Source of the DNA: SAR86 cluster bacterium
GTDB taxonomy: Bacteria > Pseudomonadota > Gammaproteobacteria > Magnimaribacterales > D2472
Assembly (NCBI GenBank): GCA_023703655.1
Contig: CP097973.1
Location: 602,170-666,169, forward strand
DNA length: 64,000 bases
Reading direction: 5' to 3'
The position numbers and the translations under genes are program-made. This document shows, in pieces, positions 1-8,365 of this stretch. The first letter of the stretch is position 1. The number at the start of each line of letters is the position of its first letter. Under the pieces are notes generated by a model, which saw only the letters and a program-made list of their open reading frames with translations, did not search any database and was not told the origin of the DNA.

Positions 1-159
1 TTCTCTTTTTTGAGCTGTAACAATAACTTCTTCAACTTCGAAGTTAGATCCATCTTGAGATGCTACAGCACCTGTAAATAGAACTGAGCTGCCGGCAAAT
101 GCTACACGCGAAGAAGCCTTTGTGAGTTTATATAAATTGTTTAATTTAAAAATATCCAT
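1..159 (-). CDS. TonB-dependent receptor, N-terminal fragment (runs off left edge)
   Basis: Only the first 53 codons lie in the window. The reading frame opens at ATG 159 on the minus strand behind a strong purine-rich ribosome site (GGGGGAAAG, bases 161-169). The translation has a long signal-peptide-like N terminus with an Ala/Gly-rich hydrophobic stretch (VAFAGSSVLFTGAVASQ), followed by VEEVIVTAQKRE. That last motif is the TonB-box/plug entry typical of outer-membrane TonB-dependent receptors. Such receptors import large or scarce substrates; which substrate cannot be told from this fragment. The signal peptide is longer than average, as is common in this family. Confidence 0.85.
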   Translation of the reverse strand, partial: MDIFKLNNLYKLTKASSRVAFAGSSVLFTGAVASQDGSNFEVEEVIVTAQKRE

Positions 160-175
160 ACTTTCCCCCATAGAT

Positions 176-189
176 ATAATATATATTAT
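176..189. repeat. 14-bp AT palindrome, copy 1
   Basis: The sequence ATAATATATATTAT is a perfect palindrome. It ends 16 bases upstream of the TonB-receptor start codon. An identical 14-mer occurs at 61203-61216, upstream of the oligopeptidase B gene. It contains a TATTAT that could serve as a -10 box on either strand, so it may be only a promoter element and not an operator. Confidence 0.4.
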
Positions 190-353
190 CCTACAAAATG
201 TTGGCTTTTGCTAAATTTGGGAGTAACCTTATTTAGCGGTATTTATTAATCGCTCGCAAGCCAGACAAATCAGCGATATGTCGATAATAATAAATTATAA
301 GAATTTGTAAAGCGTTTTGTAATTTTCTAACAAACCTACTAATTGTTGAAAGA

Positions 354-1817
354 ATGATAAAAATCAAAAACTGGAATTTTTCAATAATTTTAACGATTAT
401 GTTTATTGTTTTTGGTATTTTTTCATATACTCTCTTTGATCCTGTTAAATCTACAGAATTATTATCAACACTCTATAGAAATGCAGCAGTTATATTTGAA
501 AGCACTTTTCAATATGGAACTTTGATTTTAATTGCTTTTTTAATAATTTTTGCTCTATCGCCTAAAGGTACGAAAGTAATTTCTATTACTGGAAGAGATA
601 AATACTCATATATTTCATGGGGATTTATGATTTTTACAGCTGGTATGGGCGCATCAATTTTATATTGGGCACCAATTGAGTGGGCATATTATTTTAATGA
701 GCCACCAACTGGAATTAAAAACAATGATGAATTGATTAAGAATTATGCTATTTCATATTCAAATTTTCATTGGGGTATAAGTGGATGGGCACTTTATTGC
801 CTCCCAGCTTTAGCTTTTGCTATCAGCTTAATAAAAAATCCAGATAACCCGTTAACATTCAGTGGAATTTTTATTGGGAATGTAAAAAAATATAAATTTC
901 TAGGATGGATTTTAGATTTAATTTTTATCGTGAGTATTATTTCTGGTGCTGCAATTGCGATAGGACTATCTTTCCCGCTTATTGCAAAAATATTTTCGAC
1001 AATTTTTAACATTTCTTTTTCAATTAATTTTCAATTTATGGTGCTTTTGCTTTGCTTACTGATTGTTGCTGTGACCACAGCATTAGGACTTACAAAGGGT
1101 ATTAAAAAACTAAGTGAATTCAACATATATTTGGTTATTTTCCTGCTAGGCTTTATTTTAATAAATGGTAATACTGCTGACTTACTAAATTATTCATATG
1201 TATCATTAAAAACATTATTTTCTAACTTCTTTGAGATGAGCACCTTAACGAATGATGTCTTTGTTCAAGACTGGACTGTCTTCTATTGGGCATGGTGGAT
1301 GGCCTTGTCTCCGTTTGTCGGTACCTTTGTAGTAAATATATCTAATGGCAAGACTCTTCGTGAGTTAATATTAGGAACAGTTTTTATTGGAGCATTTGGT
1401 TCAATGCTTCATTTCTTGATTATAGGTAATTATTCTTTTTATCTTTTTTCAAATGATATTGTGAACGTAATAGCGCTTATATCAAGTGGTGAAACTAATA
1501 CTGCAATAGTTAATATTATCGGAACTCTTCCGTTTAGAAATTTTATTTTATTAGTATATGCAATCGTTATGATTATATTTATGTGTACAACTTATAATTC
1601 ATGTGCATATGTTTTGGCTGCATCTTCAATGAAGACTACATCGAATGAGCCGGATATATTATTAAGAATATTATTTTCAATTGTATTAATGGTGTTACCT
1701 GGCTTATTTTTAGTTGTAGATGGGTTTGAACTTACAAAAAATATTCTATTATTAAGCTCAATTCCCTTAATATTTATTTTTGTTGCAATGATATATTTCA
1801 GCATTAAAAATGTTTAA
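354..1817 (+). CDS. BCCT-family transporter (betaine/carnitine/choline type)
   Basis: A 487-residue inner-membrane protein with about twelve hydrophobic segments. The BCCT signature is clear at about residues 307-323 (WTVFYWAWWMALSPFVG), and an early GMGASILYWAPIEW segment supplies the Trp-rich lining expected for quaternary-ammonium substrates. BCCT proteins import betaine, choline, carnitine or related solutes, driven by Na+ or H+. The protein is short for the family and lacks the long C-terminal regulatory tail of osmosensing members, so nutrient uptake is more likely than osmoregulation. No good Shine-Dalgarno precedes the ATG. The stop overlaps the start of the next gene by 8 bases, so the two are probably co-translated. 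The exact substrate is unknown. Confidence 0.9.
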   Translation: MIKIKNWNFSIILTIMFIVFGIFSYTLFDPVKSTELLSTLYRNAAVIFESTFQYGTLILIAFLIIFALSPKGTKVISITGRDKYSYISWGFMIFTAGMGASILYWAPIEWAYYFNEPPTGIKNNDELIKNYAISYSNFHWGISGWALYCLPALAFAISLIKNPDNPLTFSGIFIGNVKKYKFLGWILDLIFIVSIISGAAIAIGLSFPLIAKIFSTIFNISFSINFQFMVLLLCLLIVAVTTALGLTKGIKKLSEFNIYLVIFLLGFILINGNTADLLNYSYVSLKTLFSNFFEMSTLTNDVFVQDWTVFYWAWWMALSPFVGTFVVNISNGKTLRELILGTVFIGAFGSMLHFLIIGNYSFYLFSNDIVNVIALISSGETNTAIVNIIGTLPFRNFILLVYAIVMIIFMCTTYNSCAYVLAASSMKTTSNEPDILLRILFSIVLMVLPGLFLVVDGFELTKNILLLSSIPLIFIFVAMIYFSIKNV

Positions 1818-2556
1818 AACTATCAATAATAAAAGAATTTACTTCCATAATTTTGAAAATATTGATGCTAATAAAAAATCACTCTTATTTATACCTGGTG
1901 CCGGCTTAGATTATAGGTATGTGAGAGCGCTAAAATTTGACCACACAATATTCAATCCACCATTAGTAATTGATTTTCCAGGTCATGGAAAATCTGAAGG
2001 AAAAGGTCTTGACTCAATTGAAGGCTACAGTCAATTTATGATGGACGCCCTTGAGGATTGGAATTTTAATGATTTACATATATTCGGTCATAGTATGGGA
2101 GGTTTGATAGGTTTGGATTTATTAAACAAACTACATATATCCATCAAAACGTTTGTAATGATTAGCTCAATATATCCAATAAGAGTTGCAGATTCATTAT
2201 TAGATGCAGCTAAAAGTGCAAATAGTATGTCTGCAGATTTTATTATTAAATATGGTGTTCATAAAAGATTGATTGGTATGAAAAATGTTTTTCCAGAAGA
2301 TAAAGATATGTTGATGTTTGACGACCTAACCGCATGCAATAACTATCATACTGATCTTTCAGCAATAAGAAATAGCCTAGTACCTATCACAATAATAAAT
2401 GGAGATAAGGATAAGTTAATTAACAAAAAACATGAAATGGAATTTTTAAATGTAACTTGTGCTAAAAAGATCGAAATGAAAGATGTTGGTCACTTTCCAT
2501 TCTTTGAAGACCCTAATACTTTATCAGATATTATTGCAGTTGAGATTACCAACTAG
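1810..2556 (+). CDS. alpha/beta-hydrolase fold protein
   Basis: A 248-residue cytoplasmic hydrolase with no signal peptide. The nucleophile elbow is GHSMGG with Ser95. A probable acid lies in INGDKDKL (about residues 196-203) and the His in the VGHFPFFEDP segment near the C terminus (about 227). This is a complete catalytic triad in the usual order. The gene starts inside the end of the BCCT transporter gene, so it may act on the imported compound, for example by cleaving an ester. That is inference from context only. Its last 11 bases overlap the convergent carboxylesterase gene. Confidence 0.8.
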   Translation: MFKTINNKRIYFHNFENIDANKKSLLFIPGAGLDYRYVRALKFDHTIFNPPLVIDFPGHGKSEGKGLDSIEGYSQFMMDALEDWNFNDLHIFGHSMGGLIGLDLLNKLHISIKTFVMISSIYPIRVADSLLDAAKSANSMSADFIIKYGVHKRLIGMKNVFPEDKDMLMFDDLTACNNYHTDLSAIRNSLVPITIINGDKDKLINKKHEMEFLNVTCAKKIEMKDVGHFPFFEDPNTLSDIIAVEITN

Positions 2557-4072
2557 GCTCCATAATTTTACAAATTTCATAGCTTGGATGAGTTGATGAA
2601 TATGATTTTTCGTTGATGATAAAGGTACTATTAGTTTGAGCGCTATAAGGATCCCACATTTTTTGCTCAAGATTTGGATTTCCAGTTTTTGAAAATTGAA
2701 CCCAATAAGATTGGACTTCCTCAGTAATTTTTCTATCAATACCATTTGTTGGCAACCATTCATCATGAGTATCAAATACATAAGGCAGCTCTGCGCCATG
2801 AAACGCACCATACTTAAGTGCCTTTGGATCATCACGTACTCTATTAAATTGGTAAACCCATGAATTACCACCCGATAAATTTACTGTTTTTGCAATTAAG
2901 AGTGATGGGCATACAAAATTCTTTGCTGTAATCAATAGATCTAATTTTCTAATTGGATCATCGATATTTGATAACAAATTTGTTAATTTATTTTTTTGTT
3001 TATTGCTTACTTCTGCATTAAGCCATCCATCAACATCTGCAATTCCACCGAAGTATAGTGAATATTCATCATTATTAGAGCCTATGATTAAATCAATATT
3101 ATGAATTTTTCCATTTTTGATAGTATTAATGACTGGCTCATTTATTGTGATTCCATCATCTATATAATTGTAATAATGATCTTTATAAACAATCTCGCTT
3201 GCATCAAGAATTTCTTTTGAAGAAAGTTTTTTGAAATTTTCAATTGAATTATCCATTTTAAATTTTTCTTCTAAAAATTCTGTAAATTTGATAGCCAATG
3301 TAGTTTCATAATTTTTATCAGTTGGATAGGAAAGCGATGATCCTCCACTTTGGTGAATTGCTTTCTGAAATAAACCTTTTGATTTAGGAGAGACAAGTAA
3401 ATGACTGATGCTTCCAGCTCCAGCAGATTCACCAATTAACGTGATATTGTTTGGGTCACCATCAAAGTTGGAGATATTTTTATTTATCCATTGCAATGCA
3501 AGTATCTGATCTAACAAGGCTAAATTTGGATTTTTATTTTCAGGATGAGGAAAGAAACCAAATACACCTAATCGATAAGGGATACTGACAAGGATTACAT
3601 CTTTTTTAACAATCTTATGACCATGATAATTCGGCTCATATGACCATCCTGCTTTATTACTCCCACCATGAATATATACAAGAACTGGTAAATTCTGATT
3701 AGTTGTTGCTGGTTTCCAAATATTTAAATATAGACAATCCTCACTGAATTCTGGAGATTTAAAAATATTTGGATTACTACCAAAATCTCTAACTAATCTT
3801 TTGTACCAATTAACAATTCTATTATTTTGCATACAGGCTGGTTTAAAGTCTTTTGCATTTATTTCAGCATCTGGATGATTCCATGGTTTGGGAGGTTGCC
3901 ATCTAAGCTCACCAATTGGAGGTAAAGCAAAAGGTACACCTAGAAAGGAATGAACGCCATTTTTATAACTACCACTTATTATTGTTCCATTTATGTTGAT
4001 AACAGGTTCAATATTAGAAAAATTTAATAGAAGTAATAGATTTAATGGAATTAGATACTTAAATATTCTCAT
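2546..4072 (-). CDS. type-B carboxylesterase, exported
   Basis: A 508-residue protein of the carboxylesterase/cholinesterase family. It has an N-terminal signal peptide (MRIFKYLIPLNLLLLLNFS), the GVPFALPPIGELRWQPP entry motif, the EDCLYLNIW strand and the GESAGAGS nucleophile elbow with Ser near residue 215. The His is in GAFHGAELPYVFD. Family members hydrolyse carboxylic esters of many kinds, including choline esters. The signal peptide places it in the periplasm or outside the cell. It ends 11 bases inside the convergent hydrolase gene and is divergent from gamma-glutamyltransferase, with 65 bases between the two starts. Confidence 0.92.
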   Translation of the reverse strand: MRIFKYLIPLNLLLLLNFSNIEPVININGTIISGSYKNGVHSFLGVPFALPPIGELRWQPPKPWNHPDAEINAKDFKPACMQNNRIVNWYKRLVRDFGSNPNIFKSPEFSEDCLYLNIWKPATTNQNLPVLVYIHGGSNKAGWSYEPNYHGHKIVKKDVILVSIPYRLGVFGFFPHPENKNPNLALLDQILALQWINKNISNFDGDPNNITLIGESAGAGSISHLLVSPKSKGLFQKAIHQSGGSSLSYPTDKNYETTLAIKFTEFLEEKFKMDNSIENFKKLSSKEILDASEIVYKDHYYNYIDDGITINEPVINTIKNGKIHNIDLIIGSNNDEYSLYFGGIADVDGWLNAEVSNKQKNKLTNLLSNIDDPIRKLDLLITAKNFVCPSLLIAKTVNLSGGNSWVYQFNRVRDDPKALKYGAFHGAELPYVFDTHDEWLPTNGIDRKITEEVQSYWVQFSKTGNPNLEQKMWDPYSAQTNSTFIINEKSYSSTHPSYEICKIMEPSW

Positions 4073-4137
4073 TTCAATATCGGTTTATGCTGTTTATGAT
4101 ACATAATTGTCAATAATAAAAATATCTAAAAAATTTT

Positions 4138-5835
4138 ATGAAAATAATCGTCAACCTAAGAATAATACTTTATATTTCACTACTTGTATTTTTACTACCT
4201 CTTTATTCATTCGATCGCATTACTGGTCTAGATTTTGCCAGTCGATCTGAAGTTATAGCTACCAATGGAATGGCAGCAACTAGCCATCCTCTGGCTACTC
4301 AAACAGCAGTTTCTATTCTAAGAAATGGTGGAAATGCCATAGATGCAGCAATAGCTGCAAATGCAGTACTTGGATTAGTTGAACCTACAGGATGTGGTAT
4401 TGGAGGAGATTTATTTGCAATTGTGTGGGTAGAAGATGATAAAAAATTATATGGTTTGAATGCATCAGGACCATCACCAAAAAATTTAAACATTAATTAT
4501 TTTACAAAGAACAATTTAACTGTCATTCCTCCATACGGGCATCTACCTGTCACTATACCTGGAGCAGTTTTAGGTTGGGCTGAACTCCATAAAAAATTTG
4601 GTAAACTTGAATTTGAAGAACTCTTTGTTGACTCTATTAATTATGCAAATAAAGGCTTTCCTGTAAGTGAAACTGTTGCTTATTATTTAAATAGAGCTAG
4701 CGAAGAATTTTCTTCTTATCCAAACTTTGCAGATGTATGGATGAAGAATGGTCAAACACCATTAAAAGGTGAAATATTCAAAAATCCATCCCTTGCCAAC
4801 ACATATAAATTAATTGCTCAATCTTACGGTAATGAATTTTATAAAGGTAAAATCGCTCAAAAAATTGTTGGGTTTTTAAATAATCAGGGTGGTTTACATG
4901 AGATGTCTGATTTTAAAAATTATAATGTTGAGTGGATAGAACCCGTTTCAACCAATTATAGAGGCTATGATATTTGGGAATTACCACCCAATGGACAGGG
5001 AATAGCAGCACTTCAAATTCTCAATATTTTAGAGCCATATAATTTAACTGATATGGGTCATAATTCAGCTCAATATATTCACTTATTCACAGAAGCAAAA
5101 AAACTTGTTTATGAGGATCGTGCAAAATACTATGCGGATCCAAACTTCTCAAAAATTCCATTAGAAACTTTATTATCAAAGGATTATGCTAAAAAGAGAT
5201 CAAAATTAATATCTCTTGAAAAAGCTGCACTCTCATATGCTGCTGGTAACCTAGAGCATGGAGATACCATTTATCTAACTGTCGCTGATAGGTTTGGTAA
5301 TATGATTTCTTTAATTCAAAGTAATTACAGGGGAATGGGCTCAGGTATGGTTCCTGACGGATTGGGTTTTATGCTACAAGACCGCGGTGAAATGTTTAGT
5401 CTTGATCCACTGCATAAAAATGCACTTGTCGGAGGCAAGAGACCATTTCATACTATCATCCCTGCATTTGTTACCAAAAATGGTAAACCGTTCATGTCTT
5501 TTGGATTAATGGGTGGCGCTATGCAACCTCAAGGTCATGCACAAATCATGATTAATTTAATTGACTTTAAAATGAATCTTCAAGAGGCAGGTGATGCACC
5601 AAGATTTAGGCACTATGATTCATCGCAACCTACTGGTGAACTAATGCTTGATGGTGGTTATCTTGCGCTTGAATCTGGTATTAATTTTGAAACTATCAGA
5701 GATTTACAACATTATGGTCATACCATTAAATTTGAACCTGGAGGTTTTGGTGGTTATCAAGCAATAATGAAAAAAGATAATACTCTTTATGGTGCGTCGG
5801 AAAGTAGAAAGGATGGGCATGCCTCAGGTTACTAA
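4138..5835 (+). CDS. ggt: gamma-glutamyltransferase (glutathione hydrolase)
   Basis: A 565-residue precursor with a signal peptide (hydrophobic residues about 7-22). It is a periplasmic Ntn-hydrolase that self-cleaves before the catalytic threonine. That Thr is residue 377 in the HGDTIYLTVAD segment. The substrate-site GSGM and the LLQDRG-like region (MLQDRGEMF) follow, and a large-subunit NGGNAIDAAIAANAVLG motif precedes it. It releases glutamate from glutathione and gamma-glutamyl peptides. Length and motif order are normal, so it is probably active. The next gene starts inside its 3' end, so the two are co-transcribed. Confidence 0.95.
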   Translation: MKIIVNLRIILYISLLVFLLPLYSFDRITGLDFASRSEVIATNGMAATSHPLATQTAVSILRNGGNAIDAAIAANAVLGLVEPTGCGIGGDLFAIVWVEDDKKLYGLNASGPSPKNLNINYFTKNNLTVIPPYGHLPVTIPGAVLGWAELHKKFGKLEFEELFVDSINYANKGFPVSETVAYYLNRASEEFSSYPNFADVWMKNGQTPLKGEIFKNPSLANTYKLIAQSYGNEFYKGKIAQKIVGFLNNQGGLHEMSDFKNYNVEWIEPVSTNYRGYDIWELPPNGQGIAALQILNILEPYNLTDMGHNSAQYIHLFTEAKKLVYEDRAKYYADPNFSKIPLETLLSKDYAKKRSKLISLEKAALSYAAGNLEHGDTIYLTVADRFGNMISLIQSNYRGMGSGMVPDGLGFMLQDRGEMFSLDPLHKNALVGGKRPFHTIIPAFVTKNGKPFMSFGLMGGAMQPQGHAQIMINLIDFKMNLQEAGDAPRFRHYDSSQPTGELMLDGGYLALESGINFETIRDLQHYGHTIKFEPGGFGGYQAIMKKDNTLYGASESRKDGHASGY

Positions 5836-6739
5836 TTTATTTATAGCATTATTTATTTTTCTTTTTCTATCAATTTACTCATTTTCTATAGATAAATATT
5901 CACTTAATTACAAAAATCAATTAAGACAAATTAAAATATACAATCCATTTGAAATTGAGGTTAATGAAGAAACAACTTTTTTTATAATGAATGATGGCGA
6001 AGAACTTTTCGATAAAAATAGTTCATGGAATAACAAAAGCTGGGAGATTGATAAAAAATTTGAAAGCGCAAGCAATGAAATTACTAATAAAAATATAATT
6101 ATTGTTACTATCGATAGCATAAAAAATGGAAATTCAATTATTGATGAAACAAGAAGGTATATTGAATTTTTTCCCGAAGAGGTTATTGACGAATTTCCAA
6201 ATGGGTTTAGAAAATTTGCGTATACAAGAATCAAAGATCTATACAAAGGTGATTACAAGTTATTTATTGTTAATGATGTTATACCCTTTGTAGAGAGGAA
6301 ATATAATATATCCCTGAATGAAAATAACTTAGGTATCATTGGAGCGAGTATGGGTGCTTTAGCAGCTTTAAATATTGCAATAGAGTATCCAGATCTATTT
6401 GGATATGTCGGTGCTATATCTACTCATTGGATAGGAATTAAACCTATTGAGTATGTTACTTTGCCTTTAAGAAAATCTATCAAGGGTGACAAAAAGACCT
6501 TCCATGCAATAAAAAATTATATTCAAAAGAATACATATAAGTTAAAAGGTAAAAAATTATATTTTGATTATGGAACTCTTGGACTTGATCAAAATTATGA
6601 TATTCCTCAAACGGAAATTAATGAACTTTTCGATCTTAATAACATTAATTATAAAAGCACTAAATTCGAGAATCATGATCATGAAGCAAGCTTTTTCGGA
6701 AAAAGATTCATTGGTGTTATTTCATACCTAAAAAACTAA
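5819..6739 (+). CDS. exported esterase-like alpha/beta hydrolase (esterase D / PF00756-like)
   Basis: The chosen start is ATG 5819 (306 residues), because AGAAAGG sits 6-7 bases upstream and this start gives a compact signal peptide (MPQVTNLFIALFIFLFLSIYS). In-frame ATGs at 5789 and 5813 would add residues before the signal. The nucleophile elbow is GASMG with Ser177, followed by ALNIAIEYPDLFGYVGAIS, typical of the esterase D/antigen 85-like branch. A His is found in ENHDHEASFFG near the end. The gene overlaps the ggt stop by 17 bases. The substrate is unknown; it could be a sugar or siderophore ester. Confidence 0.75.
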   Translation: MPQVTNLFIALFIFLFLSIYSFSIDKYSLNYKNQLRQIKIYNPFEIEVNEETTFFIMNDGEELFDKNSSWNNKSWEIDKKFESASNEITNKNIIIVTIDSIKNGNSIIDETRRYIEFFPEEVIDEFPNGFRKFAYTRIKDLYKGDYKLFIVNDVIPFVERKYNISLNENNLGIIGASMGALAALNIAIEYPDLFGYVGAISTHWIGIKPIEYVTLPLRKSIKGDKKTFHAIKNYIQKNTYKLKGKKLYFDYGTLGLDQNYDIPQTEINELFDLNNINYKSTKFENHDHEASFFGKRFIGVISYLKN

Positions 6740-6766
6740 TCATTATTAATGTAAAATCTAGCGAAA

Positions 6767-6856
6767 GGAGAGATGGCAGAGCGGTTGAATGCACTGGTCT
6801 TGAAAACCAGCAAGGGGGCAACTCCTTCCAGGGTTCGAATCCCTGTCTCTCCGCCA
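6767..6856 (+). tRNA. tRNA-Ser, anticodon TGA
   Basis: A 90-base class II tRNA. The 7-bp acceptor stem pairs GGAGAGA (6767-6773) with TCTCTCC (6846-6852), followed by discriminator G and an encoded CCA (6854-6856). The anticodon arm CTGGT-CTTGAAA-ACCAG gives TGA, read as serine UCN. A long variable arm and a TTCGAAT T-loop are present. A TAAAAT at 6752-6757 is a plausible -10 box. Only 12 bases separate the CCA from the next start codon. Confidence 0.98.
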
Positions 6857-6868
6857 ATATTTATCAAT

Positions 6869-7282
6869 GTGAAAAAAAGTGATTTAACAACAATTCAACC
6901 TATGTTCCTTGAAACATTGGGCTTTGTCTCTCATTCTTATGATGAAGAAATTACTGAGGTATCAATGGAGTTTAATGTATCAAAGTTACTAACTCACTCT
7001 AATGGCACTATTGTTCAAGGTGGATTCATTACTGCAATGATGGACTCATCGATGGGACACGTTGTGGTAAGAAAGTTAAATGGCGAATTTAATCTTGCTA
7101 CTTTAAGTATGAACATAAATTTTATTTTGCCTGGAAAACCTGGAAACTTTATCGCTAAGGGCTACATTGATAAAATAGGTAAATCAATTGCTTTTACTAG
7201 TAGCAAGCTCTTTCAAGACAATAAATTAGTTGCTACGGCAAGTGCATCAAATAAATTAATAAGAATAAAAGATGCGCAATAA
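6869..7282 (+). CDS. hotdog-fold thioesterase, PaaI family
   Basis: A 137-residue protein read from GTG 6869. The open frame extends upstream through the tRNA-Ser gene to an ATG at 6773, but those codons are the tRNA and cannot be protein. ATG 6902 is an alternative start. The core HSNGTIVQGGFITAMMDSSMG is the hotdog helix region of PaaI/YbgC-like acyl-CoA thioesterases, followed by the LSMNINFILPG strand. Family members hydrolyse acyl-CoA or aryl-CoA thioesters in the cytoplasm. No Shine-Dalgarno is visible, and processing of the tRNA 3' end would leave the message with about a 12-base leader. The gene overlaps the next by 11 bases. Confidence 0.85.
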   Translation: MKKSDLTTIQPMFLETLGFVSHSYDEEITEVSMEFNVSKLLTHSNGTIVQGGFITAMMDSSMGHVVVRKLNGEFNLATLSMNINFILPGKPGNFIAKGYIDKIGKSIAFTSSKLFQDNKLVATASASNKLIRIKDAQ

Positions 7283-8342
7283 AGATTTCCTAAATCAAAT
7301 AAAGCCTGAATTTGATTTTGATTCCTCAACAACTCCAAAGGCACCAGATTATCATTTATTAGAATCTTGGGTCGCACATCCAAATAAATATGGAAATCAA
7401 TTTTTAATTCCTAATGGGAAATTAGAACAAAAAGAATTTGATATTGATGTATTTTATATTCACCCAACTGGTTTTTTTGGTAAAGAATGGAATAGCGATA
7501 CAAATCCTAAATTATCGGCATATGAAAAATCTGAATCACACATTACATCTCAGGTCAGTGCATTCAATGATGCATGTAATATTTATGCGCCTGAATATAG
7601 ACAAGCAACTTATTATTCATTTTATGATTTAACTGAAAATGGCTATAAAGCTCAAGATTTAGCCTATCAAGATATTGAAAATGCATTTGATTATTATTTA
7701 GAAAATTTTAATAACAAAAAACCATTTTTTATAGCATCGCATAGTCAAGGTACTTTGCATGCTCAACGTTTAATTCATAATAGAATAATAAACTCACAAG
7801 TCTTATCACAATTCATAAATGCATTTCTTATTGGTTACATCGTTCCAACGAAGTACATGAATACTATATTTAATAATTTAAAAATTTCTACAAATGCAAA
7901 TGACACTCAATCAATAATTTCATGGTGTACTTCTGTAGAAGGATTTAGTCGACCTAATGCACATTGTATGTACTGGACACCAGATGGTTGGAAGCGTGAA
8001 AATATGGAGCAAGAAATTATTTGTCAAAATCCATTAAATTGGAAAAACTCTGACATACCAATTGAAAACAAAATGCAATCATCTATTAGGGTTAAATCAT
8101 CTAATATGAGCATTATTGATTACTTTGCAACAGAGAATACTAATTCAGAATTCTCTATTGCATATACTGAATCTCAAGATTTTAGTTCAAAGGTATCTTC
8201 AAATAATATGGTTCAGGTAAAAGGTAATTTAATAAACAAAATTAGTAGATTTTCATCAAATGGAGATTTACATAACTTTGATATTTCTATCTTTTGGGGC
8301 GCGATAAGAGATAACGTAAAGCAAAGAATATCAAATTTTTAA
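7272..8342 (+). CDS. DUF3089 family protein (alpha/beta-hydrolase-like)
   Basis: A 356-residue protein with the DUF3089 hallmarks: VFYIHPTGFFGKEWN near residues 57-71, DACNIYAPEYRQATYY, and a lipase-like elbow ASHSQGTLHAQRL with Ser158. The family is related to lipases, but the substrate is not established. No convincing signal peptide is present. It overlaps the thioesterase upstream by 11 bases, so the two are probably made together and may share acyl or ester substrates (inference). Confidence 0.85.
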   Translation: MRNKDFLNQIKPEFDFDSSTTPKAPDYHLLESWVAHPNKYGNQFLIPNGKLEQKEFDIDVFYIHPTGFFGKEWNSDTNPKLSAYEKSESHITSQVSAFNDACNIYAPEYRQATYYSFYDLTENGYKAQDLAYQDIENAFDYYLENFNNKKPFFIASHSQGTLHAQRLIHNRIINSQVLSQFINAFLIGYIVPTKYMNTIFNNLKISTNANDTQSIISWCTSVEGFSRPNAHCMYWTPDGWKRENMEQEIICQNPLNWKNSDIPIENKMQSSIRVKSSNMSIIDYFATENTNSEFSIAYTESQDFSSKVSSNNMVQVKGNLINKISRFSSNGDLHNFDISIFWGAIRDNVKQRISNF

Positions 8343-8365
8343 TTCATATTTAAACAAAAGATAAT

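Noticed and set aside
2524-2871. 115-codon frame on the minus strand inside the carboxylesterase gene
   Set aside because: It is a shifted-frame shadow of the esterase C terminus, whose own frame contains the conserved catalytic His motif.
5789-5835. Possible frameshift joining gamma-glutamyltransferase and the downstream esterase
   Set aside because: GGT ends at its normal C terminus and the esterase has its own ribosome site and signal peptide, so this is an ordinary overlap.
6773-6868. N-terminal extension of the thioesterase frame from ATG 6773
   Set aside because: These bases are the tRNA-Ser gene, with a complete cloverleaf and encoded CCA; the extension also has no match to the hotdog family.
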